A DNA stretch of 64,000 nucleotides, taken from assembly GCF_023701695.1 (NCBI RefSeq), contig NZ_JAJOZC010000001.1:4959894-5023893 (forward strand), written 5' to 3'. Positions within the stretch are counted from its first letter, which is position 1. Each line of letters opens with the position of its first letter. The notes beneath the pieces are model-generated. The model did not search any database. It had not been told where the DNA came from and saw only the letters and a list, made by a program, of their open reading frames with translations. Shown here piece after piece: positions 36,207-43,879 of this stretch. The position numbers were made by a program, and so were the translations under genes. The stretch is from Streptomyces sp. RKAG290. GTDB taxonomy: Bacteria; Actinomycetota; Actinomycetes; Streptomycetales; Streptomycetaceae.

Positions 36207-36856
36207 ACGGCAGCGGAAGCGGCAGGGGCCGCAGGATCGTCCTCTGGCGACACGGCCAGACGGCCTGGAACCTGGAGCGCCGGTTCCAGGGCTCCACGGA
36301 CATCGAGCTCACCGAAGCCGGCGTCGGGCAGGCCCGCAGGGCCGCCCGGCTGCTCGCCTCGCTGAAGCCGGACGCGATCGTGGCCTCCGACCTGCAGAGG
36401 GCCGCCACCACGGCGGCCGAGCTCGTCGCGGTCACCGGCCTCGGCGTCACACACGACCCCGGCCTGCGCGAAACCTACGCGGGTGCCTGGCAGGGCCTTA
36501 CCCACGAGGAGATCCTGGGCCGGTTCGGCGAGCAGTACGCGGCCTGGAAGCGCGGCGAGGCGGTGCGACGCGGCGGCGGTGAGCTGGAGACCGAGGTCGC
36601 CGACCGTGCGGCTCCCGTCGTGCTCGCACACGCCGACAAGCTGCCCGACGAGGGCACGCTCGTCGTCGTCAGTCACGGCGGCACCATCCGGACCACCATC
36701 GGCCGGCTGCTGGGCCTGGAGTCGCATCACTGGGAAGGGCTCGGCGGGCTCTCGAACTGCTGCTGGTCGGTGCTGGGCGAGGGCGCGCGCGGCTGGCGCC
36801 TGCTGGAGCACAACGCGGGCACACTGCCCGAACCGGTGCTCGGCGACGACGCCTGA
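36203..36856 (+). CDS. Histidine phosphatase family protein with a CTG start
   Basis: About 217 residues of the phosphoglycerate mutase-like superfamily: the RHGQT catalytic motif (IVLWRHGQTAWN), RRFQGSTDIELTEAG, ASDLQRAATTA, the acidic LRETYAGAWQG and the second catalytic His in VVVSHGGTIR. Substrate is unknown; members dephosphorylate sugars, nucleotides or cofactors. The start appears to be CTG at 36203, overlapping the rsfS stop in CTGA: no ATG or GTG lies between the previous in-frame stop (TGA 36194-36196) and the conserved domain. Translation would be coupled to rsfS. An upstream base change or error replacing GTG with CTG is possible. Confidence 0.85.
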   Translation: MNGSGSGRGRRIVLWRHGQTAWNLERRFQGSTDIELTEAGVGQARRAARLLASLKPDAIVASDLQRAATTAAELVAVTGLGVTHDPGLRETYAGAWQGLTHEEILGRFGEQYAAWKRGEAVRRGGGELETEVADRAAPVVLAHADKLPDEGTLVVVSHGGTIRTTIGRLLGLESHHWEGLGGLSNCCWSVLGEGARGWRLLEHNAGTLPEPVLGDDA

Positions 36857-36984
36857 CCTGCCGCCTGAACAGCACCTGGAAGGCGCCTTCGGGCGGCAAC
36901 GGGCGGATTTCACTTTCTGGCTGGTCACAGGCTAAAGTTCTTCTTGTTCGCAGCGCGGAAACGCAGGGAAACACAGCGGACAGC

Positions 36985-37057
36985 GGGGCTATAGCTCAGT
37001 TGGTAGAGCGCCTGCATGGCATGCAGGAGGTCAGGAGTTCAATTCTCCTTAGCTCCA
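36985..37057 (+). tRNA. tRNA-Ala (GGC), copy 1
   Basis: A complete cloverleaf of 73 nt: acceptor GGGGCTA/TAGCTCC, D arm GCTC/GAGC, anticodon stem CCTGC/GCAGG with loop ATGGCAT (anticodon GGC) and T arm AGGAG/CTCCT with TTCAATT. No encoded CCA. An identical copy is at 40296. It is followed by a strong terminator. Confidence 0.97.
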
Positions 37058-37062
37058 CAATC

Positions 37063-37096
37063 AAGATCCCGCCCCCGTCAGGGGGCGGGATCTTTT
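37063..37096 (+). terminator. Terminator of tRNA-Ala copy 1
   Basis: AAGATCCCGCCCCC pairs perfectly with GGGGGCGGGATCTT (14 bp, loop GTCA), ending in TTTT. A classic intrinsic terminator. Confidence 0.92.
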
Positions 37097-37136
37097 GCGA
37101 CGCGGATCTTTTGCGACGCGGATCTCTTGCGACGCG
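37089..37136 (+). repeat. Three tandem 16-bp repeats after the tRNA terminator
   Basis: GATCTTTTGCGACGCG at 37089-37104 and 37105-37120, and GATCTCTTGCGACGCG at 37121-37136. The first copy overlaps the descending arm and T-run of the terminator, so the array may have grown from it. Confidence 0.9.
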
Positions 37137-37181
37137 GAGGGCACGGCAAGGTCGGGCCGACGGCGGCGGGAGGTTCCGCGG

Positions 37182-38147
37182 TCACACGTCCCGGCGGTCG
37201 CGCAGCACCACCATCTGCTGCTCACTCTCCAGGTCGGCCGGCGTGTACGCGACGATCCGGCACTCCGGCAGCCCGTTGACGGACAGCGACACCGACGTCA
37301 TCCGTATCTCGCCGGACGCCGCCCAGTGCCGGAAGGTCTTCACCCGCGGCCCCGGCGGGGCCACATCTCCGCTGCGCCACAACTGGGCGAAGTACGGGCT
37401 GGCGGCGCAGAGCGTCTCGATGAACGCCTCCCAGGCGGGCTCGCCCGTATGGCGCCCGTAGCCGCCCCGCAGGGTCGCCACCATGAGCGGCAGCTCCTGG
37501 GTGCGGTGGACGACGGGGCAGTCCTTCTCGGGCACCGTGAACAACGCCCACAGCACATTGCGGACCCCGGTGTCCGCCATCTCCGGTACGCCGAAGAGGT
37601 CGCGGTAGGCGGGGTTGGTGGCCAGCACGTCGTACCGGGAGTTGTAGACGACCGCCGGGTGCGGGTCCAGCGCGTCGATGATGCGCTGGATCTCCTGGCC
37701 GACCTCGATCGTGTCGGTCTGTCTGCCCGGTATGTATGCCACCTCGGCCAGGTGGTAGAGGTGCTCGCGCTCCGACGCGTCCAGCCGCAGTGTGCGCGCC
37801 ACCGCGTCCAGGACCTGCGGGGAGGCGTTGATCGGGCGGCCCTGCTCCAGCCAGGTGTACCAGGTGACCCCGACACCGGAGAGCTGGGCGACCTCCTCGC
37901 GGCGCAGGCCCGGGGTGCGGCGCCGGAACCCCGGTGCCATGCCCACGTCGGCGGGTGTCACCCGCGCCCGGCGGTTGCGCAGGAACTCGGCGAGCTCGGG
38001 CCGCCGGCCCTGCTGCTGTCCGCGCGTGGTCCGTCGCGTCGGGACCTGTCGTGCCGGCTCCTGTCGTGCCGGCTCCAGGTGTGCCGGTTGGCCGTGTCGT
38101 TCCTGTGGTGCCCGATGCTGTGCTGTCACCGTCGTCACACCCCCCAT
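37182..38147 (-). CDS. XRE-family regulator with MmyB-like ligand-binding domain
   Basis: A 321-residue regulator. A Gln/Arg/Pro-rich leader of about 48 residues precedes the helix-turn-helix (about 55-125; GLRREEVAQLSGVGVTWYTWLEQGR), typical of the MmyB/actinobacterial XRE group. The C-terminal part (about 145-315) matches the MmyB-like ligand-binding domain, a PAS-like fold proposed to bind small hydrophobic molecules, with YDVLATNPAYRDLFG and WRSGDVA segments. It diverges from an MFS exporter 94 nt away and very likely controls it, as such pairs usually do, as a repressor or ligand sensor. The true start may be later than the given ATG, since the leader is low in complexity. Confidence 0.85.
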   Translation of the reverse strand: MGGVTTVTAQHRAPQERHGQPAHLEPARQEPARQVPTRRTTRGQQQGRRPELAEFLRNRRARVTPADVGMAPGFRRRTPGLRREEVAQLSGVGVTWYTWLEQGRPINASPQVLDAVARTLRLDASEREHLYHLAEVAYIPGRQTDTIEVGQEIQRIIDALDPHPAVVYNSRYDVLATNPAYRDLFGVPEMADTGVRNVLWALFTVPEKDCPVVHRTQELPLMVATLRGGYGRHTGEPAWEAFIETLCAASPYFAQLWRSGDVAPPGPRVKTFRHWAASGEIRMTSVSLSVNGLPECRIVAYTPADLESEQQMVVLRDRRDV

Positions 38148-38241
38148 CGTCGGTGCTCCTCACCGGTGTTGCCAGGTGCTGCCAGTACCAGCATCAGCGG
38201 GCTCTCGTTACCCGTATGAGGCCAGGGCCAGCCTTGAGGCC
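38148..38241. promoter_or_regulatory. Divergent regulator/exporter control region
   Basis: This 94-nt intergenic region contains the imperfect palindrome TGCTG-N7-CAGCA (38177-38193) and a direct TGCCAG repeat. It is a likely operator of the MmyB-type regulator. No strong -35/-10 pair is seen. Confidence 0.4.
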
Positions 38242-39717
38242 ATGACCACGACCTCCGAGGCAACTCCACGTTCCGTATCCAGTAAAGACCCCACCACCGA
38301 CAAACACCCCGGGCGGCTGCTCGCTCTCGTGCTGGCGGCCCAGTTCATGGCGCTGCTCGACATCTTCATCGTCAATGTCGCCGCCCCGACGATCCGCACG
38401 GAACTCGGCGCGTCCGGGGCCGGGTTGCAGCTCGTGGTGGCCGGATACACCATTTCGTACGCCGTGTTGCTCATCACCGGCACCCGGCTCGGCAGCGTGT
38501 TCGGGCACGGCCGCGCCCACCTGGTGGGCCTGGCTGTCTTCACCGTCGCCTCGCTCGCCTGCGGACTGGCGGTGAACACCGGGCAGTTGATCACCTTCAG
38601 GGTGATCCAGGGCGTGGGCGCGGCGGTGATGATCCCGCAGGTGCTCAGCCTGATCCAGCAGCACTTCACCGGTGAGGCCAGGGTCCGGGCGCTGGGCGCC
38701 TACGCCGCCGTGCTGGCCACCGGGGCCGCGGCCGGGCAGGTGGTCGGCGGGGTGCTGGTCAGCGCCGACCTGTTCGGAACGGGCTGGCGGCCGGTCTTCC
38801 TGGTCAATGTGCCGATCGGGCTGGTTCTGCTGGTGCTCGGTGTCCGTGTCCTGCCGGGCGAACTTCGCAGCGCGCGTGCCAGGCAGGAGGCGCGGGCCCG
38901 CAGACTGGACCTGGCGGGACTGGTGATGCTCGCCGCGGGGGTCACTCTGTTCACCGTTCCGCTGGTGCTCGGGCAGGAGTTGGGCTGGCCGGCCTGGACG
39001 TGGATCTGTCTGCTCGCCTCCATGGTGATCATCGCCGGGTTCGCGGTGTACGAGTCCCGGCTGGCCGCGCGTGGTGGCATACCCCTGATCGCGGTCGGTG
39101 TGCTCCGTGTCCCCGGCATCGCACGTGCGGCGCTGCGCATCCTTCTGGTGATGGCCGTCAACGCCGGCTTCCTGTTCGTGATGACGCTGCACATCCAGGG
39201 CGGTCTGGGTTACTCGGCGCTGCGCAGCGGGCTGATGTTCGCGCCCACCGCGGTGGTTTTCGGGGCGGTCGGACTCACCTGGCGCCGCTGGCCGGCCCGG
39301 CTGCAGGCAATCCTGGTCCCGGTCGGCTTCACCCTCGTGGCTGTCGGTTCGGCTGTCCTCGGTCTGGTGATGCGGGACGGGGGCGACGGCGGCGCGGGAC
39401 TGTACGTGGCCTTCGTGATCATCGGAGCCGGCCTGGCGCTGGGCTTCAGTCCCACCCTCACGGGTGCCTTGGCGAACGTACGGCCGGAGGACGCCGCGGA
39501 TGCGAGCGGCCTGCTCGTGACCGTCACCCAGCTCGGCCAGTTGATCGGCGTCGCCGTGTTCGGCACGCTCTACCTCAACCGCCTTGATACACCTGGGGCG
39601 CAGGGTTCGGGAGAGGCGCTGTGGGCATGCGCTCTCGCCCTGTCGGGAGCCGCCGTCGTGGGTGTGCTCGCCGGTCTTGTGCGGCGTCGGCGGCCGGTGG
39701 GATCTCAGCAGGGCTGA
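38242..39717 (+). CDS. MFS transporter of the DHA2 drug:H+ antiporter type
   Basis: A 491-residue exporter with about 14 hydrophobic helices. The first helix carries LDIFIVNVAAPTI, the motif of the EmrB/QacA (DHA2) family, and loop 2-3 has GTRLGSVFGHGRAHLVG. A low-complexity Ser/Thr leader of about 25 residues precedes it. It would export a drug-like or self-made compound by proton antiport; the substrate is unknown, with the divergent MmyB-type regulator suggesting inducible efflux. ATG 38242 is the only sensible start. A hairpin overlaps the stop. Confidence 0.88.
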   Translation: MTTTSEATPRSVSSKDPTTDKHPGRLLALVLAAQFMALLDIFIVNVAAPTIRTELGASGAGLQLVVAGYTISYAVLLITGTRLGSVFGHGRAHLVGLAVFTVASLACGLAVNTGQLITFRVIQGVGAAVMIPQVLSLIQQHFTGEARVRALGAYAAVLATGAAAGQVVGGVLVSADLFGTGWRPVFLVNVPIGLVLLVLGVRVLPGELRSARARQEARARRLDLAGLVMLAAGVTLFTVPLVLGQELGWPAWTWICLLASMVIIAGFAVYESRLAARGGIPLIAVGVLRVPGIARAALRILLVMAVNAGFLFVMTLHIQGGLGYSALRSGLMFAPTAVVFGAVGLTWRRWPARLQAILVPVGFTLVAVGSAVLGLVMRDGGDGGAGLYVAFVIIGAGLALGFSPTLTGALANVRPEDAADASGLLVTVTQLGQLIGVAVFGTLYLNRLDTPGAQGSGEALWACALALSGAAVVGVLAGLVRRRRPVGSQQG

Positions 39718-39733
39718 CCCCCTTGCGGGGTCA
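39715..39733 (+). terminator. Short hairpin overlapping the MFS stop codon
   Basis: TGACCCC pairs with GGGGTCA (loop CTTGC); the first TGA is the stop codon. No T-run. Confidence 0.5.
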
Positions 39734-39950
39734 TGGCAGAATCGGACCGGCCGGAGGGCGACGGACCGAACGGGAGGGAGTGCGCGATGCCTGCGAGTCG
39801 CCACAAGGTCCCGGACCTGCCCCCTGTCCCCAAGGCCCGCGTACGCGTCGGCCGCCCCGCCGGCAGCTCGCCCCCGTGGTCCACCCGCCCGGCGGGACCG
39901 GCGGAGTCCTCCCCCTGTGTACGGCCCGCGGCCGCAGCCGGAGCTGATCC

Positions 39951-40184
39951 ATGGGTGCACACAGGAGGAAGTGCGACTGGTGCGGCAGCGGTACGCCCAT
40001 CGTCAGGGACATGGACCCGGTGAATGCGGACTATCAGTACTGGTGTGAGGAATGTGCGCGGGCGCTGGTCATAAAGGGCGACCCCATCGAGACCTACCGG
40101 GAGCTGGAGGGGGAGCCGATCTACGGCCGGCTCCTGGAGGAGCACTGCACGCTGAAGCGCTTCTACTCCTTCGCCACCGCCTGA
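39951..40184 (+). CDS. Small zinc-ribbon-like conserved protein
   Basis: A 77-residue protein, ATG 39951, of a type conserved in Streptomyces at this place next to tRNA-Ala. Two CxxC pairs, KCDWCGSG and WCEECARAL, form a likely zinc site; the rest is short helices (ELEGEPIYGRLLEEHC). No membrane segment. Function unknown. Codon use is normal. Upstream, 39733-39950, an overlapping frame of uncertain coding value exists (see rejected items). Confidence 0.75.
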   Translation: MGAHRRKCDWCGSGTPIVRDMDPVNADYQYWCEECARALVIKGDPIETYRELEGEPIYGRLLEEHCTLKRFYSFATA

Positions 40185-40228
40185 CCGCTCCCCGTCGATC
40201 AGGCGGAACCGGGCAGACCGGAAACGAT

Positions 40229-40258
40229 TTGGTGGACGGCCGGGAGGACCGGTAATGT
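40229..40258 (+). promoter_or_regulatory. Promoter of tRNA-Ala copy 2
   Basis: TTGGTG (40229-40234) and TAATGT (40253-40258) with an 18-nt spacer fit the housekeeping consensus; the tRNA begins 37 nt after the -10 box. For copy 1 only a possible -10 TAAAGT (36933-36938) is seen. Confidence 0.6.
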
Positions 40259-40295
40259 TCTCGATGTCGCCGCGGGAGACCGGGTGGCGCAGCAC

Positions 40296-40368
40296 GGGGC
40301 TATAGCTCAGTTGGTAGAGCGCCTGCATGGCATGCAGGAGGTCAGGAGTTCAATTCTCCTTAGCTCCA
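40296..40368 (+). tRNA. tRNA-Ala (GGC), copy 2
   Basis: Identical in all 73 nt to the copy at 36985, with anticodon GGC in loop ATGGCAT. It has its own promoter and terminator. The two copies make 73-bp direct repeats around a 3.2-kb segment. Confidence 0.97.
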
Positions 40369-40379
40369 CAGTGAAGATC

Positions 40380-40416
40380 GAGCAGCGGGCCATCCGATTC
40401 GGATGGCCCGCTGCTC
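40380..40416. terminator. Terminator hairpin between tRNA-Ala copy 2 and the convergent NuoF-like gene
   Basis: A perfect 17-bp stem GAGCAGCGGGCCATCCG/CGGATGGCCCGCTGCTC with loop ATT. It can act in both directions; the convergent gene ends at 40429. Confidence 0.88.
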
Positions 40417-40428
40417 GTCTGTGTCCTG

Positions 40429-42005
40429 TCAACTACGGCCGCTGCCCAGGGCCTTCCGGCCGACCGTCGGCGGCAGCGCGGGCCGTTCGGGAGCCTGCTG
40501 TTCGATCCGGAGCGCCAGCGCCGGACACCGCCGCACCGCACGTTGCGCGCGGCCCCGCAGATGCATCGGGACCGTGGCGTCCGCGAGGGCCGGGTAGCCG
40601 TCGGGGCCCATTCTGATCAGCTCCGGGACGATGTCCGCACAGAGCCCGTGACCCTGGCAGAGCGTCCAGTCCACGGCAAGCTGCCCGCCGCTCGGAATGG
40701 ACTCCTCCACGTCCTGGTAGCCGGGCGAGGGGAGGGGGAGGACACCGAGCGTCTCGCGGCCGCAGCCGCCGTCCAGCACATGTGCGGCCAGGTCGTCCGT
40801 GAACGTGGACAGCGTGGAGGTCAGGAAGCGCGCGGAGCCGTCCGGGTGTTTGCACGCGCCCCGGCCCTTCACCGCGAGGGTCACCTCGCGCAGGGCCTCC
40901 AGGGCGGCGGGCCCGCCGCCGTTCAGCACGTCGGAAAGCCCGCCCGCAGCGGCCGGGAGCCCGAGCTTGCACGGACCGCACTGTCCGGCGGTCTCCGCGG
41001 CCAGCCAGTTCGCCACCCGCAGGGACTCGCCGAGCGGACAGGTCTCCGGCCCGATCGGCAGGATCGCGCCCGCCCCCAGCGCACCGCCCGCCGCCGCCAG
41101 CGACTCGCGGGAGACGACGGCGTCATGGGTGGCGTTCACGCCGATCCAGTTGCCGTGATACCCGCCGGTCAGCACGCCTTGCGGCAGCGGCGGCGCGCCC
41201 GCCAGCTGGAGCACGTACCGCAGCGGCACGCCCGTGGGCACCTCGATGACCATCGGCCGGGCGACCGCCCCTGACAGGGTGAGGAGCACCGTGCCGGGCT
41301 CGTCGGGCAGGCCGGTGTGTCCGTAGCGGCGGGCGCCGATCCGGGCGGCGACGGCGAGCTGTGCGTACGTCTCCGCGTTCGACAGCAGGGTCGGGGCGCC
41401 GCCGACACCCGACTCGGCGGCGCGTTCACGCCGTCCGGGCGGCAGGGCGGGGCCGCCGGACGCCGCCCGGATGACCGCCGAGGCCTCGCCGGAGACCATC
41501 CGCTCCGGCGTGCGCACCACCCGGGCGCGCAGCTGCTGTCCGCGCCGGTCGGACAGGCCCCGTTCGGCCAGGGCGGCGCGCACCGAGATCTCCGTGGAGT
41601 TACGGGTGACGGCGACCACCAGAGTGCGGGCGCCGAGCGCCTCGGCGGCCAGCAGCGCGCCGTCCAGGATGAGGTGGGGCGCGCGGTTGAGCAGCACGGT
41701 GTCCTTGCGGCAGGCGGGCTCGCCCTCGCTGCCGTTGATCACGACGACGGGGCGCACCCCGCGTCGGATGGATGCCTTTGCGACGGCCCGCAACTTCCTC
41801 CCGAACGGGAATCCGGCGCCGCCGCGGCCACGTAGCGAAATGGTCTCCGCCAGCTCGGCCAGGCGCTCGCCGGTCATCGGCTCCAGCGGGCCGTGAACCT
41901 TGAGGTGCATGCCGAGGTCGAGCCGCTCCACCAGGTCGAAGCCGCTGGTCAGCTGGGGAGGCCGACGACGCGTACTTCGGGGACGTCGGGGAGGGGGATG
42001 TTCAC
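40429..42005 (-). CDS. NuoF-like flavoprotein with C-terminal ferredoxin domain (frame broken near 41956)
   Basis: About 525 residues after one base is restored in the four-G run (41955-41958). The frame break splits VVGLP from LTSGFDLVERL near the start. The NuoF-like core has the FMN/NADH loop LRGRGGAGFPFGRK, INGSEGEPACRKDT and GGYHGNW, then an iron-sulfur segment QCGPCKLG with a later Cys (GACKHPDG); the first of the usual cysteines appears to be Ala. A C-terminal single-cluster ferredoxin (CQGHGLC ... RCPAL) is fused. It should pass electrons from NAD(P)H to a ferredoxin site, probably to the membrane cytochrome b-like partner, whose stop overlaps this start (GTGA). GTG 42005 has AGGAG upstream. 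Confidence 0.85.
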
Positions 42006-43453
42006 GGTCGTTCTCCTGCGGGTGCGTGCCAGGGTTCTCCGGCAGGGGGTGGGTAGAGCGGCCCCGGCAACGGAGCGGTGTCGCCGACGGCGGACGGGGG
42101 AGGTGTCGCCGCTCCCGGGGCGTACGGCGCGCGCGGGGTTTCCTGAGCGGGGGTGTACGCGGCGCCGGTGGCCTGAGCGGGGGTGTATGCCGGGGAGCCG
42201 GATGTCTGCGCCGGTATGAAAGGGGTACGGCCGGGCTCGGCGGGTTCGTGCGGCGAGGGCCGCGCCTCCCCCGTCTCGTACGGGGTGTGTGCCGGTTCCG
42301 CGGCCTCGGGCGGCCGGCGCAGTGCCTGGGTGGGCGGGGCGGGGGACGGGGCCGGCCAGCGTCCGGCCGGCTGCCGGCCGCCGGCGCGCTCGGCGGCCGG
42401 CGAGACAGCGCGGTAGCCGGCGGCGATCCCGGGCCCGGGGCCCGTACGGCCGGCGAACGGCCCCGCGGCCGGGCCGGTCGAGAGGCGGTCGGAGCTGCGC
42501 GGCGGGGCCTCGTACAGCGGGGCCTCGTACAAGGGGGCCTCGTACAGCGGCGGGGCCGGTGGCGAGAGGGTGGTGCGCGGGCGCTCGAAGGACGACGGGA
42601 GCGGCGTCCCCCGCAACGGGCCCGCCGGCCCCTCCCGGCCGGAGCCGCCCGTTCCGTATGCTCCCCGCCCGTCCCGCGCTTCCCACGGCAGCGCGGTGTC
42701 CGCACCGGGCAGCGGGGCCTCGCGGGTCACCGGGTCGGGTTCGGCGGGCAGCGCGCCCGGCTTGACGAGCGCGGTGACCAGGGCGGTGATCCGGCGCTTC
42801 GTCGGTGGCGGCAGCATGCGCAGGCACAGGGCGGCCGCCACCGCGACGAGGCACAGGCTGTACATCACGACGACCCAGGTCGCGGGCGCCCGGCCCGCGT
42901 ACAGACCGTGCACCAGCGCCGCGCACCAGGCCGGGTAGGACAGCGCGTGCAGCGCCCGCCAGCGCCCCGCGACCTTGCCGGGGGAGGCGAAGGCGCTGCG
43001 CAGCGCTCCGGTCGCGGCAGCCGTCACCATCAGCAGACCGGCCAGCGCACCGAAGCCGATCAGCCCGGCCGTACCGCTGAATCCGAGGCCGAAGGGTATG
43101 AGGGCGCCGAGCAGCGCCACATGTCCCAGCGAGACCTTCACCGTGACGTGGAGCAGCAGGAAACCGAGTGAGGCGGCCGCGGCGGCCCGGTGGATGCCCT
43201 GGCCGATCAGCCGCTGTCGGGAGGAGAGGAACAGCCGGTCGGTGGCGAGCAGGCCCCAGCCCACCGCGGCGGTGAGCGACACCAGCGAGAGGACGCCCGT
43301 CGTGAAGTCGAGCGTGGCGCGCAGGCCGTCGCTGCCCGCGACGACGAGCAGGGGGATGAGTACCAGTGCGGCGACGGTCAGTCCGCCCTGCACCTGTCGG
43401 CTCGGCCCCCGACTGGGGCCGGCCGTTGAGCGGATCTTGCGATGAGGGTTCAT
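42002..43453 (-). CDS. Cytochrome b/ferric reductase-like membrane protein with Pro-rich tail
   Basis: A 483-residue protein. The N-terminal 220 residues contain about six membrane helices with conserved histidines in GIHRAAAAASLGFLLLHV and LHALSYPAWCAALVHG, arranged as in cytochrome b561 or ferric reductase-type transmembrane domains that bind two hemes. The remaining 260 residues are a disordered Pro/Ala/Gly cytoplasmic or external tail with repeats such as LYEAP (three times) and TPAQ. It would accept electrons from the coupled flavoprotein-ferredoxin gene. ATG 43453 has GGAG upstream. It diverges from the leuS leader. The large frames overlapping it on both sides are shadows. Confidence 0.8.
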   Translation of the reverse strand: MNPHRKIRSTAGPSRGPSRQVQGGLTVAALVLIPLLVVAGSDGLRATLDFTTGVLSLVSLTAAVGWGLLATDRLFLSSRQRLIGQGIHRAAAAASLGFLLLHVTVKVSLGHVALLGALIPFGLGFSGTAGLIGFGALAGLLMVTAAATGALRSAFASPGKVAGRWRALHALSYPAWCAALVHGLYAGRAPATWVVVMYSLCLVAVAAALCLRMLPPPTKRRITALVTALVKPGALPAEPDPVTREAPLPGADTALPWEARDGRGAYGTGGSGREGPAGPLRGTPLPSSFERPRTTLSPPAPPLYEAPLYEAPLYEAPPRSSDRLSTGPAAGPFAGRTGPGPGIAAGYRAVSPAAERAGGRQPAGRWPAPSPAPPTQALRRPPEAAEPAHTPYETGEARPSPHEPAEPGRTPFIPAQTSGSPAYTPAQATGAAYTPAQETPRAPYAPGAATPPPSAVGDTAPLPGPLYPPPAGEPWHAPAGERP

Positions 43454-43703
43454 GGGGGCAACTCCGAATGGCTCGGCAAAGCGGTCCCGTTGCCGCATGC
43501 TAGGTCGCGTCATACCGACCAGTACGAGGTTTGAGTTGTTGCCCCGATAGAGGGCGGTACGCGGAGTAACCGCCGCTTCCCGGACGTTCCGCCGTACGTT
43601 TCGCATCCCGCCGCGGGGGCGCGTTCGGCGGCGGCACGGGCCTCCGTGTCCACGGATCGGCGGCGCCCGGATGGCTCCCCGGCCCGTGCGGTACCCTGAC
43701 GCC

Positions 43704-43742
43704 ATGCGTGCCGTACGCCTTCTGCTTAGCGAGCCGCGCTGA
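43704..43742 (+). CDS. 12-residue leuS leader peptide with three consecutive Leu codons
   Basis: ATG 43704 to TGA 43740-43742 reads MRAVRLLLSEPR. The three Leu codons (CTT CTG CTT) include two CTT codons, rare in this genome, making it sensitive to charged tRNA-Leu. A possible -10 TACCCT (43692-43697) lies only 7 nt before the ATG, so the leader mRNA may be leaderless. Confidence 0.8.
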   Translation: MRAVRLLLSEPR

Positions 43743-43812
43743 TCACTCCCGACCGGTGAGAATGCCTGGTCGGCATCGGCGCGGCGTCCCCTCCTGTGCG
43801 AGGGGATTTTTC
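43743..43812 (+). promoter_or_regulatory. leuS attenuator with terminator hairpin
   Basis: After the leader peptide, TCCCCTC (43787-43793) pairs with GAGGGGA (43800-43806) followed by TTTTT: an intrinsic terminator. Upstream GCCGCGC (43733-43739) can pair with GCGCGGC (43779-43785), and GACC/GGTC forms another small stem, giving alternative structures. Ribosome stalling at the Leu codons would change the pairing and allow read-through to leuS. Confidence 0.75.
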
Positions 43813-43879
43813 GTTTCCGTAGACGCGTGTCCGTAGACGTGGGCGCCGGCAGATGACGATCGATGGAGCTTTGAGGATC

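Noticed and set aside
39733..40023. A 96-codon plus-strand frame upstream of the zinc-ribbon gene
   Set aside because: It overlaps the conserved gene at 39951 in another frame, and third-position GC falls before that overlap; it may be partly coding but I cannot support it.
36985..40368. Integrated conjugative or phage element at tRNA-Ala
   Set aside because: No integrase, excisionase, replication or transfer gene lies between the tRNA copies, and coding composition is ordinary. Only the repeat arrangement is kept as a finding.
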